In this document: in pieces, positions 1-8,376 of the stretch
Layout: each line of letters opens with the position of its first letter
Position numbering within the stretch: position 1 is the first letter of the stretch
From: Thiocapsa sp.
GTDB taxonomy: Bacteria > Pseudomonadota > Gammaproteobacteria > Chromatiales > Chromatiaceae
DNA length: 34,228 nucleotides
Reading direction: 5' to 3'
NCBI RefSeq assembly: GCF_011390875.1
Contig: NZ_JAABRP010000014.1
Coordinates: 1-34,228 of the forward strand
The notes under the pieces: generated by a model
What the model saw: only the letters and a program-made list of their open reading frames with translations
The model's database searches: none
Told to the model about the DNA's origin: nothing
Position numbers and translations under genes: made by a program

Positions 1-1
1 C

Positions 2-385
2 GTCGAGGATCCGACGTTTGGCGCCCTGCGCGACGGTTATGCCGACGATATGGCTCGGGCGCGCGCCGTCGCCCCCGCGTTCGAGAGCGAGCGGCACCGC
101 CTCTTGATTCTACCTGCCGAGCCTTGGGCGCGTCGTGCCAGCGGCGTCTTCGCCAACGAGCTGGCCGGGCAAGCGCCCGAGCAGGCGCACGCCATGCTGA
201 CCCGGTTGCCGGCGGGCGGATTTCTCGTCAGTGTCCGCGCGCCGCTCGCGCGCCCGGACGGGGCGGATGCGCTCTGTCGAAGTTTTCCGAGCGGCGGGGG
301 ACGCAAGGCGGCAGCCGGGATCAACCTCCTGCCCGAGTCCGAGTACGACACCTTCCTGGAGCGGTTCCGCGACGCGTTCGGATGA
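2..385 (+). CDS. C-terminal part of a DHH-family phosphoesterase (5' end outside window)
   Basis: The frame is open from the left edge, so only the last ~127 residues are visible and the true start lies upstream. Near the end is a glycine-rich stretch, GGGRKAAAGI, followed by a short amphipathic tail ending FRDAFG. A GGGH/R...AAG motif close to the C-terminus is typical of the DHHA1 domain of DHH phosphoesterases (RecJ/NrnA-like), which binds the nucleic acid or nucleotide substrate, while the metal-binding DHH domain sits N-terminal and would be outside this window. The assignment to DHH/DHHA1 therefore rests on one motif and the length of the tail. It converges with the secreted-protein gene at 444-2255, with a hairpin in the 58-bp gap. 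Substrate cannot be inferred. Confidence 0.6.
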   Translation, partial: VEDPTFGALRDGYADDMARARAVAPAFESERHRLLILPAEPWARRASGVFANELAGQAPEQAHAMLTRLPAGGFLVSVRAPLARPDGADALCRSFPSGGGRKAAAGINLLPESEYDTFLERFRDAFG

Positions 386-443
386 CGAAAACCGCAGCAC
401 CCCATGGAGGCGCTGCGGTATCGATCGCGGCTAGGTTTTCGTC
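384..443. terminator. Nested inverted repeat between convergent genes
   Basis: An outer perfect 10-bp inverted repeat (GACGAAAACC at 384-393, GGTTTTCGTC at 434-443) encloses an inner perfect 8-bp stem (ACCGCAGC at 391-398, GCTGCGGT at 412-419). The outer left arm overlaps the stop codon of the plus-strand gene and the right arm touches the stop of the minus-strand gene, so a shared bidirectional terminator is likely. The T-rich run inside the outer arm could serve as a short U-tract for the plus-strand transcript. Confidence 0.6.
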
Positions 444-2255
444 CTATTCGACATCGGCGATGAAGTACCCGACATCCTCGAGAAGGTGTGTCGTCTCTCG
501 ATCGTGCGACTGCTCTTCCTGCACCTGTAGGTCCACCGACTCGACGTTCAGATTCTGCCACCGCAGGGCGGCCGTGTCGTCGCCATGGGTCGTCTGCATA
601 TCGGCGACGAGCACCGGAGGCCGCATGAAGGCAGTCTGGTAGACCAGGTTGTGAGCCTCGTGGTCGACCATTCGTCCGGTACGACCGACCTCGTATCTCA
701 GCCCGTCGACGACACCCGAGGATGCCTCCCAGGCGATAAAGTCGATGCGCTCGGGTAGATGCTGTTGCGCATTGGCCTCTTGCTCGCGCAGCCCGACGTC
801 GAAGCCGTCGGTCTCGATGGCGTGCAGCCGTGCCGTCACGGCGTCGTTCTCGTTGAAGCTGGCGACGGTTGCGAAGATGACCGGAGCGTCTTCGAAGGGG
901 GCGCTGAAGAGATGGCGTTGGAATGCCTGCGTCGTGCCCGTCACCAGCGAGCCGGCCTCGACCCACACCCCGTCGGCCAGCTGATAGCGTCCGCGCTCCA
1001 TCACGAGATAGGAGGCCGTCTCCAAGTCATGCGCGCCGTCGAGGGAGTCCCACTCCTGCACGCGAATCGAGAATCCTCTGGAGTCGATCGCGTCGACCCG
1101 GACGATCGCCGGCTCGGTGTCGTAGCTGCTCAACGCCTTGACCACAACGACCGGGTCTTTGAACTCACGCCGGAGATCGACACGCTGCCATTCCTGATTG
1201 ATCTCGACCTCGCCGATCTCGATGGCCGGAACGTTCGCAGCGACCGCGTTTGCCGCCGTGCTCGGGGCAGATGAAATGCCGGAGCCTGCGGTTGGCGTGT
1301 ACTGCGCTGCGGCCATGGTTTTGATCGAAGGCGTCGCTGTTGTTGCGGCGCTGTTGCGAAGGGTTGCCGCCTGGATGGAGACGTTGCCGCCGCTGATGGC
1401 CTGCGTGTAGCGCACGCTCAGGGTCTGGCCTGCTTTGGCGGCCCGATAGTTCAGGACGAGTCGCCGATCGAACGCGGCTTTGAGATTCTCGACCGTCGTG
1501 GTGTACGCCGGTGCGCTGTTGTCGCTGAGGCGAACCTCGATTCGCCCGCGCGTCTTGAAGCCGCCGAGGTACAGGGTCAGTGTCCGTGCGTTCGTATCCG
1601 CCGGAACGCGCAGCTCGTAACCCTTATTCAATCCGCTGAGGTAAAGACCTGCGCGTGTCGTCACACTGGCCTTGGGCGTTCCGTTGTTCCAGCTGTACGC
1701 CAACCGGGAGGTCGTCGTGAAGCGCAGCGGGCTCCCGCCGATCGAGGTCAAGGCGCCGATCCGCGTCGCTGCACTTGCCTTGCGGCTGATGCTCGTGGGC
1801 TTGTCGATGCCCCAATGGATCCAGTCTGTCCCACCCTCTGCCGTCAGGTTTGCGGTGCCCCTCGGGGCGGTCAGTGCCGGAGTCAATTGTGCTGTCGTCG
1901 GAATGCTGACGTTCACCTCGTTGGAAAAGGAGCTGCAGAGCTTCCCGTCGCTTGAGCATGCACGCGTGGCGAAGAAATATTTGGAGCCGACTGCCAGACC
2001 GGAGACGGTGGCCGACGCCTTGGTCGCCTGGACCTTCGATTGATAGGTCTTGCTGGCAGTCCCGTAGTGCACCTCGTAGCGAGCCACTCGGCTGTCGCTC
2101 ACCGCATTCCACGCGAGTCGGACCTCGCCTACTGCGGCCTGAGATAAGCCGCTTGCCGATGACAACAGGAGTAGGAGGAACAGCTGCACGAACAGAGTGA
2201 AACCGAAGTGGATGTGGGTCCCCAGGTGATCTTGGAGCGTCCGAGTGCGTAGCAT
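444..2255 (-). CDS. Large secreted protein: fibronectin-III-like domain, beta-sandwich and three C-terminal repeats
   Basis: The product has about 603 residues. After a short charged N-terminus there is a hydrophobic segment (residues ~18-36, many Leu) ending SQAAVG, read as a signal peptide. Residues ~42-120 have the pattern of a fibronectin type III domain (VRLAWNAVSDSRVARYEVHY, later YFFATRACS). Residues ~140-330 form an unassigned beta-rich region, possibly carbohydrate-binding. The last ~250 residues contain three imperfect repeats of ~80-90 residues, each built around F-x-x-P/A-P-V followed by GFDV/GFSI and VQEWD/LREQE/VQEEQ, which recalls H-type-lectin-like repeats. Start: ATG at 2255 chosen; a GTG at 2264 is also in frame and neither has a clear ribosome site. 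It lies downstream of tonB on the same strand after a 470-bp gap. A cell-surface or matrix adhesin role is an inference. Confidence 0.75.
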   Translation of the reverse strand: MLRTRTLQDHLGTHIHFGFTLFVQLFLLLLLSSASGLSQAAVGEVRLAWNAVSDSRVARYEVHYGTASKTYQSKVQATKASATVSGLAVGSKYFFATRACSSDGKLCSSFSNEVNVSIPTTAQLTPALTAPRGTANLTAEGGTDWIHWGIDKPTSISRKASAATRIGALTSIGGSPLRFTTTSRLAYSWNNGTPKASVTTRAGLYLSGLNKGYELRVPADTNARTLTLYLGGFKTRGRIEVRLSDNSAPAYTTTVENLKAAFDRRLVLNYRAAKAGQTLSVRYTQAISGGNVSIQAATLRNSAATTATPSIKTMAAAQYTPTAGSGISSAPSTAANAVAANVPAIEIGEVEINQEWQRVDLRREFKDPVVVVKALSSYDTEPAIVRVDAIDSRGFSIRVQEWDSLDGAHDLETASYLVMERGRYQLADGVWVEAGSLVTGTTQAFQRHLFSAPFEDAPVIFATVASFNENDAVTARLHAIETDGFDVGLREQEANAQQHLPERIDFIAWEASSGVVDGLRYEVGRTGRMVDHEAHNLVYQTAFMRPPVLVADMQTTHGDDTAALRWQNLNVESVDLQVQEEQSHDRETTHLLEDVGYFIADVE

Positions 2256-2725
2256 GGCGTTCACCGTATCTGTACGAGCGACGAGACCTGTCCTCGGAAT
2301 CGCTCTGTCTCAGCGTTGCCCGCAGGGGCCTTGATGACTCGGGAGCCGAGTCGGACGGCTCGTTCCCGATCGAACGCCTGTGCGGCTCTGGATCCCTTAT
2401 GCCGAGTTAACCAGCAGCGGTGAGACGGATCTGCGATGTAGGCAGCAGAACGCAGTTGAAGGGGATGTCGGGCGGTTGGAGAATGTGCGGTCGGTCACAT
2501 GTAAGTTCTATCCGGACCACTGCCGAGGGTGCGGACGCCTCGCGCTTCGGAGAGAAGCTGCTTTCGGGCGTCGGCGTCCGGTCCCGGTTTCGCCGGGAGG
2601 CTGACGAGCGGCGCTGCTGCGCAGCCGCAGCCGGGTTGCTGCGACAGCTCTGCGTGGACCTTCGCCGGGATCTGGGGCGACGACAAAGCCGCCTCGGCAG
2701 GACTGAATGCAACCGGTGAAGGCAG
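2256..2725. other. 470-bp intergenic region without a recognisable gene
   Basis: Several short frames are open on both strands, but all have arginine/proline-rich shadow-like composition and none has a convincing ribosome site. A small perfect hairpin (TCCCGG at 2582-2587, CCGGGA at 2593-2598) lies ~130 bp downstream of the tonB stop and could contribute to termination. I looked for cobalamin-riboswitch-like conserved boxes, given the TonB neighbourhood, and did not find them. Confidence 0.4.
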
Positions 2726-3613
2726 TCAACGCAACCGGTATGCGATCGGGACGACGATCTCCAGCCTGGACCGGCCCATGCTCGCCGGGATCGCGGGCAT
2801 GGGGGATGCCCGTCTCAATAGCTCCGATGCGGCATGATCGAGCACAGCATGGCCGGAGCTGGTTTCAATGCGATGCGAGACGACCTTCCCGTTTCGCTCG
2901 ATCACGAAACGGACCCTGACGATGCCTTCCTGACGCATCTTCCTAGCTTGGGATGGGTAGCGTTTGTGTCGCTCCAGCCAGGCCGCGAGCTCGGCGTAGT
3001 AACGGTCTCTGGACTTCCCTCCATCGACCTTTCCGGAGGTTCCGCCGCCTCCTGTTCCGGCCGCCGATGGGGAGCCTCCGGCGCCTGGGCCGTGCTTACC
3101 GCCGGCTTTGCCTGCGGCGTTCGCATCGACGGATGCCGCCGTGGCCGCGGTCGGTCGGGCCTTCTTGGTGTGCGGCTCCGTTTCGGGTTCTTGCTTGGGC
3201 TTGGGTGCGGCTCTAGCGGTCCGTGGCGGCGGGGTCTCGCGGCTGCGGACCGTCTCGGCCCTCGGCTTCGAAGTCACGGGTTCCGCGGCAGCGATCGGCG
3301 GAGGCAATGCGGGCTCGGCGGCCCGGATGGTCTCGGTGGTCGTTGCGAGCACGGGGGCGAGGGCGGGGGCGCTGACGGCCTGGATCGCAGTCGCCTCCAA
3401 GGTCGCGGTCGGGAGGATGTCTGCCTCGATGGATTCGACCGCGTCTGCTGCGCCGTCGCTACCGGCCGGCCCTGCCCTTCCGAGCGAGATGCGGATGCCG
3501 GGATCGTCCTGCTCGATCGGCGCCGGCGGTTCGAGCAGCTTCGCGAGGGCGAGATGGGCGGCGAGGGCGAAGAGGAGCGCGAGCACCCACTGATGGCGTC
3601 GAGGCTCAATCAT
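2726..3613 (-). CDS. tonB: TonB energy-transducer protein
   Basis: TonB links the ExbB/ExbD motor in the inner membrane to outer-membrane TonB-dependent receptors. The 295-residue product starts with a basic tail and one transmembrane segment (residues ~9-26, VLALLFALAAHLALAKLL, with the His found in TonB anchors). A long Pro/Ala/Glu/Lys-rich periplasmic linker follows (residues ~90-200), with a Gly-rich stretch just before the C-terminal domain. Residues ~205-295 form a TonB_C domain with YYAELAAWLERHKRYP, then the RQEGIVRVRFVIERNGKV core and SSGHAVLDHAA. ATG at 3613 lies 8 bp after the preceding exbD stop, so it is the last gene of exbB-exbD-exbD-tonB. No TonB-dependent receptor is in the window, so the cargo is unknown. 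Confidence 0.92.
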   Translation of the reverse strand: MIEPRRHQWVLALLFALAAHLALAKLLEPPAPIEQDDPGIRISLGRAGPAGSDGAADAVESIEADILPTATLEATAIQAVSAPALAPVLATTTETIRAAEPALPPPIAAAEPVTSKPRAETVRSRETPPPRTARAAPKPKQEPETEPHTKKARPTAATAASVDANAAGKAGGKHGPGAGGSPSAAGTGGGGTSGKVDGGKSRDRYYAELAAWLERHKRYPSQARKMRQEGIVRVRFVIERNGKVVSHRIETSSGHAVLDHAASELLRRASPMPAIPASMGRSRLEIVVPIAYRLR

Positions 3614-3620
3614 CCTAGTG

Positions 3621-4031
3621 TCATTCCTCTCGCGCCAAGGTCAGCAGGTCGATGGCTTCGGCTCCGGCGCGGCGCAACCGCTCGAGCAGATCAACCAGCC
3701 GGAGCGCTTCGAGGGTGGCGTCCGCCTTGATTTGCAGGTGCGAAGGGCCGTCCGCGAGTCTTTCGGCAACCCGCTCGGCGAGGGTTGTCTCGTCGAGCAG
3801 CTCCCCGTCGAGGCTGATCTGTCCCGTGCGGTCGATCAGCAGGACCAGCGGCGTTGCTCGTGCGCTCTGCGGGCTGTCCGAGCGCGGGGGATCCAGGGCA
3901 ACCGAATCGGTCGGTGCGAGTCGGCCCGCCAACATGAAGAAGATCAACAGCAGAAAGACGACATTGATCAGCGGAATGAGATTGGCTTCGCTGTCGGTTG
4001 TCGGTTTGTAGCGTTTCAATCGCATGGGCAT
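3621..4031 (-). CDS. exbD: ExbD/TolR-family protein (second copy)
   Basis: 136 residues, the usual ExbD length. The N-terminus (MPMRLKRYKPTTDSEANLIP) leads into one transmembrane helix at ~18-36 (LIPLINVVFLLLIFFMLAG). In ExbD and TolR this helix normally carries the proton-binding Asp in an L-I-D-V-V/V-F-x-L-L motif. Here the corresponding position reads LINVVFLLL, so Asp is replaced by Asn. The remainder is a periplasmic domain with a LLIDRTGQISLDG core and the typical helix near the end. The start ATG (4031) follows directly on the upstream exbD stop, so the two are translationally linked. A second in-frame ATG is at 4025. The Asn substitution suggests a structural rather than proton-conducting role, to be read beside the normal copy encoded immediately before it. 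Confidence 0.88.
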   Translation of the reverse strand: MPMRLKRYKPTTDSEANLIPLINVVFLLLIFFMLAGRLAPTDSVALDPPRSDSPQSARATPLVLLIDRTGQISLDGELLDETTLAERVAERLADGPSHLQIKADATLEALRLVDLLERLRRAGAEAIDLLTLAREE

Positions 4032-4421
4032 TCAGAGGCGCAAGAGGGTCAGGTGTGTTGCCCCGGCGTCGCGCAGGAGGTCCAGCACGTCGACCAAGCG
4101 CTGGAGGCTGACGCCCGGCGCGGGCTGGACCAGGATGCGCTGCGCCGGATCTTCGCCGATCCGCGCGGCGACCCGTCCGGCGAGCTCGGCTGCGGCGATC
4201 GTCTCGGCGTTGAGGTCCAGGCCCTCGGGCTGCACGCGCACCAGCCAAGACCCGACCACCGGGGTCCCCGCGGTCGCCGTGGCCGGCGCGCCCAATTCGA
4301 TCGCCTGCCAGTTGATCAGGCTCGAAGCGAGCATGAAAAAGACGAGCAGGATGAAGACCACGTCTATCAACGGGGTCAAGCTGATCAATCGGCGACGCGG
4401 TGCGGGCGACTCAAACCGCAT
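4032..4421 (-). CDS. exbD: ExbD/TolR-family protein (first copy)
   Basis: A 129-residue ExbD. From the chosen start it reads MRFESPAPRRRLISLTPLID, with one membrane helix containing LIDVVFILLVFFMLASSLI. The Asp of this motif is the conserved proton-relay residue of ExbD/TolR. The periplasmic domain contains a WLVRVQPEGLDLNAE strand pattern and ends LTLLRL. Start: ATG at 4421 is preferred over the in-frame TTG at 4442, because it gives the usual short cytoplasmic tail and an 11-nt overlap with exbB instead of 32 nt. It works with ExbB (upstream, overlapping) and TonB (downstream) as the inner-membrane proton-driven motor. Confidence 0.92.
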   Translation of the reverse strand: MRFESPAPRRRLISLTPLIDVVFILLVFFMLASSLINWQAIELGAPATATAGTPVVGSWLVRVQPEGLDLNAETIAAAELAGRVAARIGEDPAQRILVQPAPGVSLQRLVDVLDLLRDAGATHLTLLRL

Positions 4422-5220
4422 GCGGGATCCGAGGGGCGACAACCGACGGTTGTTCCGAAGCGAGCGGCCCGTCGAGCTGCAGGCCTCCGGTGAAGACGCG
4501 GGTCACCTGATCCTCCAGGCGACGCGTCACGCCTTCGAGGAGACGCTCGAGCCAATTCAGCGCGACGACGGTCGGAATGGCGACCGACAGCCCCGCGGCC
4601 GTAGTCAGCAGGGCGACCCAGATCCCGCCGGATAGGACCGAGGGGTCGACCTGATTGCCGGCCGCCTCGAGGGCGCGAAAGGCGTCGATCATTCCGATCA
4701 CGGTTCCCAGCAGACCGAGCAGCGGACTGAGGCTCGCGATCACCTCGAGGCCGCGCAGATGGCTACGCAAGGCCGTCAGCACACCTTGGGCGCGTCGCTC
4801 GACCTCTTCGCGCAGCGCCGCCGGATCATTCGCGCGGAGGCTCCCGAGCATGGCGGTCCGAACCACCCCGGCGAGCGGATTGGTCGTCCCGGCGAGTCGC
4901 TCGACCGCCTCGCCACATCGGCCGGCTTGCCAGTCGCTCAGCGCGCTCTCGAGGTGCTCCGCGCCACCGTTTTTCAAGCGGGCAAACTGCCAGAGCTTTA
5001 TCAGGACGATGGTCAGGGCGAAAACCGACATCGCCGCCAGGATCAGCATCACCGGACCTCCTGCGTCTAGGAGGGCGCGCAGCGGTTCGGGGATTGCAAT
5101 CGTCATCGGGGATGGCGCGACGATGCCGAACCAGGCCTCCGCTGCCGTCACCGGATCCGGCATATCGGACGTCACGGCGGTCGTTGAAGCGAGTGCAGCG
5201 GCTGTCGCGGTCTCAGTCAT
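4411..5220 (-). CDS. exbB: ExbB/MotA/TolQ proton-channel family protein
   Basis: 269 residues, with the ExbB layout: a hydrophobic helix at ~50-72 (LLDAGGPVMLILAAMSVFALTIVLI), a cytoplasmic region with LRSHLRGLEVIASLSPLLGLLGTVIGMIDAFR, and a last pair of helices (GGIWVALLTTAAGLSVAIPTVVALN). The LGLLGTVIGMI and ALLTTAAGLSVAIP segments are the family signatures and line the proton path. An Ala/Thr-rich N-terminal extension of ~40 residues precedes the first helix; it may be a signal-like or periplasmic segment. ATG at 5220 has a good ribosome site (AAGGAGA, 6 nt upstream). It is the first gene of the exbB-exbD-exbD-tonB operon and overlaps exbD. Confidence 0.93.
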   Translation of the reverse strand: MTETATAAALASTTAVTSDMPDPVTAAEAWFGIVAPSPMTIAIPEPLRALLDAGGPVMLILAAMSVFALTIVLIKLWQFARLKNGGAEHLESALSDWQAGRCGEAVERLAGTTNPLAGVVRTAMLGSLRANDPAALREEVERRAQGVLTALRSHLRGLEVIASLSPLLGLLGTVIGMIDAFRALEAAGNQVDPSVLSGGIWVALLTTAAGLSVAIPTVVALNWLERLLEGVTRRLEDQVTRVFTGGLQLDGPLASEQPSVVAPRIPHAV

Positions 5221-5278
5221 TTGCTTTCTCCTTGCGGCTGGCTTCGGGGCCGGCCTCGGCGCGGTGCGGCGTCATCGC

Positions 5279-5704
5279 TCACTTCACGAATTGCGTCGCG
5301 GCGCGCGTTGACAGGGTCAGGCGCTCGATGCAATCGGTCTGCGGGCCCTCGGCGTCGCGACACTCGAGCACCTCGTTGATCAGGATCCGGCGGATGTCGG
5401 TGCAGTCGAGATCCGGGATATCGAACAGCTTTACGGTCGTCTTCGCCGCCCGCAAAGGTGCGGTGTCGACTGCCAGGCGTCGGGCAATCACGCCGGCTTG
5501 GTCGAACAGGATCAGGTCCAGCTGGAGGGCCTCGATCGCCGGTCCGGCGCTGTTGTCGAAGACCAAGTAGGCGCGACAGGCCTTCGTCTCGGGCTGGGGT
5601 TCCAGTTTGTTGAGCTCGAGTTTAATCTCCTGGGCGCTGCCGATACCCGTGAAGGTGCAGATGGTCAGGAGCAGGAGGGCCTGCATGCGTTTGCGGTCGT
5701 TCAT
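5279..5704 (-). CDS. Small secreted protein upstream of exbB, function unknown
   Basis: From the chosen ATG (5704) the product has 141 residues: MNDRKRMQALLLLTICTFTG followed by a Ser-Ala-Gln cleavage site, so it has a typical signal peptide and a periplasmic body of ~118 residues. The body has three well separated cysteines (in TKACRAYLVFDN, DLDCTDIRR and the ECRDAEGPQTDC pair) that could form disulfides, and strands such as LQLDLILFDQAGV. The start is decided by GAAGGG ~9 nt upstream; an upstream in-frame start at 5764 would place the signal peptide 20 residues inside. It lies 58 bp ahead of exbB on the same strand, so it is probably co-transcribed with the TonB system. I do not recognise a named family. 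Confidence 0.75.
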   Translation of the reverse strand: MNDRKRMQALLLLTICTFTGIGSAQEIKLELNKLEPQPETKACRAYLVFDNSAGPAIEALQLDLILFDQAGVIARRLAVDTAPLRAAKTTVKLFDIPDLDCTDIRRILINEVLECRDAEGPQTDCIERLTLSTRAATQFVK

Positions 5705-5779
5705 CCATTGGATCCCTTCAGCTACCGAGCCGAGGATCTTCGCCGCCCCCGGGGCTTCGGTCAATCGGTGTCGATGCGC

Positions 5780-6343
5780 TTAGTCGACGACGCTTACGCG
5801 ATCGCCGATCTCCATACGCTCGAACAGAAAACGCGCATCCTTCTCGCCGACGCGCACGCAGCCGGCTGAATCCGGATAACCCGGGAGCCACCCCTCATGC
5901 AGAAAATAGTGACCGTAGAATTGGATGGAGTAAGGCATCCATGCCTGCCAGCCGAGCTGGTTGGTGTAGCGCGAGGAGACCTTGTCCTTCTGCTTGCTGA
6001 GCACCGAGAAGGTGCCGAGCGGCGTGCCGTGTCCCTCGCGTCCGGAGGAGATCGGGCCGGTGCGGACGACTTGATCGCCCTCCGTGTAGATAAACGACTG
6101 GCTGCCGATCTGGATTGTCAAGGAACGCTTCGCCTCTTCCGCGGCCGGTTCGGCGACGGTTTCCGCCACAGCCTCGCTCGCTGCAGGATCCGTTTGCGGA
6201 CCCGATGGGCGGGAGCTGTCGGTGGCCTCGGATACGTCGCCCGTTTTGCGCTCGGGCGCCGGCCTGGTCGGAGATTGAGCGCAGCCGACGATCAAGGCGG
6301 CTGCAATAATCAAGGGTAAGATCCGGAGCAAGAAAACCATCAT
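5780..6343 (-). CDS. L,D-transpeptidase (YkuD domain) lipoprotein
   Basis: From ATG 6343 the product has 187 residues. A hydrophobic N-terminus ends in a lipobox LIVG-C (Cys21), so it is a predicted lipoprotein. An Ala/Glu/Pro-rich linker (residues ~22-72) precedes the YkuD domain (residues ~74-187). The catalytic signature is complete: His149 in FLHEG, then S-A-G-C162-V-R (HEGWLPGYPDSAGCVR), where Cys162 is the nucleophile. Enzymes of this family make 3-3 peptidoglycan cross-links or attach lipoproteins to peptidoglycan in the periplasm. Two consecutive ATG codons (6343, 6340) are possible starts. The AmpG-like gene lies ~195 bp upstream on the same strand, which gives a cell-wall-related pair. 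Confidence 0.88.
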   Translation of the reverse strand: MMVFLLRILPLIIAAALIVGCAQSPTRPAPERKTGDVSEATDSSRPSGPQTDPAASEAVAETVAEPAAEEAKRSLTIQIGSQSFIYTEGDQVVRTGPISSGREGHGTPLGTFSVLSKQKDKVSSRYTNQLGWQAWMPYSIQFYGHYFLHEGWLPGYPDSAGCVRVGEKDARFLFERMEIGDRVSVVD

Positions 6344-6538
6344 AGGCGCGGGCTGCCGTTGTCGGACACCAGTCCGGTGACTCCCTGATATGAGGCTGCG
6401 AGCGTCTTGACACCACAACCCCGGTGTTGAATGCAGGCCAACCCGACCTCGGGCCTCGGAATCGCCCGATATACAGCCGGAGCGCGCGGGCCTTGCGGTC
6501 CAAGCCGCTCCGGTCGTTTGAAAAGAGGTCCCTCGGTC

Positions 6539-8116
6539 TCACGCCGCCGCGGCGGCGGCTTCTCGTGCCCGATCGTCGATCGCCAGACTACGCCCGGCGA
6601 GCCACACCAGGAGGATCACCGGGACGCCGATCAAGGTCGTGAAGACGAAGAAACCGGGATAACCGATCCCATCGACGATCGAGCCCGAGTATCCGCCCAA
6701 GACCTTTGGCAAGAGCGTCATGAGCGAGCTGAAGATGGCGTACTGGACGGCGGTAAAGGAAACGCTGGTCAGGCTCGACAGAAAGGCGACGAAGGCCGCA
6801 CTGGCAAGTCCGGCGGCTAGATTGTCGGCTGCGACCGCGATATAGAGCCAATTCAATTGCGGTCCGGCAAGCGCCAAGACGACGAAGATGAGGTTGGTGG
6901 CCGCGGACAGGATGGCTCCGAGCATGAGGATTCGCATGACCCCGTAACGGGTCGCCATCAGACCGCCGAGAAACCCGCCGAGGATGCTCACGATGACCCC
7001 GAAGGTTTTGACCGCGGTGGCGATCTGCGGCTTGGAGAAGCCGATGTCTTGATAGAAGACGTTGGAGATGACGCCGAGCACGATGTCCGAGATCCGATAG
7101 AGTCCGATCAGGGCGAGCAGGAGCAGGGCGGTTTTCAGTCCGTAGCGGCGGAAGAAATCCAGTGCCGGCTCGATCCAGGTCTCGCGCGCCATTACGGCGT
7201 TCACGGCCCCGGCGGCGACCAACAGCCACCCGGCGGCGACCGCCGCGGACACGGCAACGGCGAAATGGACGGTCTCCAGGAGGAACCCGGTGATCGGCCC
7301 GCCGCCCGCCCACGCCTTGAGCCCGGCGAAGGCCGCTGCGGAGACGAAGAATCCGCCGGCAAAGGCAGCCGCGGCCACAAGAAAGACGCCGACCAGTCGC
7401 AGATAGTCGGACGCCGCGTAAACATGCGCGTCGGGACGCCGGGTCGCGGGCTCGGAAATCAGCAGCGTTGTCGCCACCCCGATCAGCATGGTCGATGCCA
7501 TGACGAGGTAGGTGAGCTGCCAGGCCCGAAAGTTGTAGTCGCCTGTCTCCGAGCCGAAGAGTGCAGCCAGGTAGAGCGCACCGGCGCCAGCGACAACCAT
7601 GCCGATCCGGTAGCCGGCGATATAGGTCGAGGACATGAGTCCCTGCAAACGCGGCGCGGCGGATTCGATGCGGTAGGCGTCGATTACGATATCCTGGGTC
7701 GCCGCCGAAAAGCCGAGCAGCACGGCTGCCAGCGCCATGCGCGTGACCTGACCGGTCCCGGTCGCCGGATCGACCAGCGCCATGGCGACGATGGCGGCGA
7801 TGATCGCGAGCTGCGAGACCAGCAGCCACGCGCGACGCCGTCCGAATCGACGGGTCAGGTAGGGCAGCGGCAACTTGTCGATCAGGGGCGCCCAGACGAA
7901 TTTGAACGAATAGCCCAGCGCCGCCCAGCTGAAAAAGGTGACCGCTTGGCGCTCCACTCCGGCCTCGCGCAGCCACAGCGAGAGCGAGGAGAAGATCAAC
8001 AGAAGCGGGATCCCGGCCGAGAAGCCGAGAAAGAGCATCGAAAGCACTCTCGGATTGGAGAGCTCGCGCGCCGTTGTCCTCCATCCCCCGTTGTTCCTGG
8101 TGTCGACTGGCGTCAT
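6539..8116 (-). CDS. ampG: AmpG-like major facilitator permease (muropeptide import)
   Basis: The product from ATG 8116 has 525 residues and 12-14 membrane helices. The N-terminal half has the AmpG pattern: LFLGFSAGIPLLLIFSSLSL, then FSWAALGYSFKFVWAPLIDK and RRFGRRRAWLL (the MFS loop 2-3 motif), and later SAATQDIVIDAYRIE. AmpG imports GlcNAc-anhydroMurNAc peptides released during wall turnover, for recycling in the cytoplasm. The start was chosen because MTPVDTRNNGG begins an AmpG-like short cytoplasmic tail; 33 more residues upstream are Arg/Pro-rich and shadow-like. A polar, Trp/Gly-rich insertion around residues 250-300 lies between the two halves. Related acetyl-CoA-transporter-type MFS proteins are the main alternative. 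Confidence 0.85.
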   Translation of the reverse strand: MTPVDTRNNGGWRTTARELSNPRVLSMLFLGFSAGIPLLLIFSSLSLWLREAGVERQAVTFFSWAALGYSFKFVWAPLIDKLPLPYLTRRFGRRRAWLLVSQLAIIAAIVAMALVDPATGTGQVTRMALAAVLLGFSAATQDIVIDAYRIESAAPRLQGLMSSTYIAGYRIGMVVAGAGALYLAALFGSETGDYNFRAWQLTYLVMASTMLIGVATTLLISEPATRRPDAHVYAASDYLRLVGVFLVAAAAFAGGFFVSAAAFAGLKAWAGGGPITGFLLETVHFAVAVSAAVAAGWLLVAAGAVNAVMARETWIEPALDFFRRYGLKTALLLLALIGLYRISDIVLGVISNVFYQDIGFSKPQIATAVKTFGVIVSILGGFLGGLMATRYGVMRILMLGAILSAATNLIFVVLALAGPQLNWLYIAVAADNLAAGLASAAFVAFLSSLTSVSFTAVQYAIFSSLMTLLPKVLGGYSGSIVDGIGYPGFFVFTTLIGVPVILLVWLAGRSLAIDDRAREAAAAAA

Positions 8117-8376
8117 GGGTTCTCGATGGCGCCGTGCCGGCCGGGGTCGGCGCAACGGCGACTGCCAATGGGGAAAACGTCGTGGAGGATACCGTTCGGC
8201 GAGTCCTCCGCTCAAGGTCGAACGCGACAGTCTTCACCTGACGCCGGGCCGCGGACGTACTACCATGGTCGGCGTACGGTAACCGACCTCGCAGCCGCCG
8301 TAAGCCGGCAGGCGGGTCGTGCTCGTACGATGCAAACCGCGACTCGAGCGAAGGACAACCATTAGGAGACTCAAAC

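Noticed and set aside
2256-2725. Cobalamin or other riboswitch near tonB
   Set aside because: The region is downstream, not upstream, of tonB and shows no conserved riboswitch boxes that I can recognise.
8335-8343. Another copy of the TAAACCGCG repeat terminus (GCAAACCGCGA)
   Set aside because: Only eight bases match, no module body or second terminus follows; treated as chance. The same applies to AAACCGCG at about 18439 within norF.
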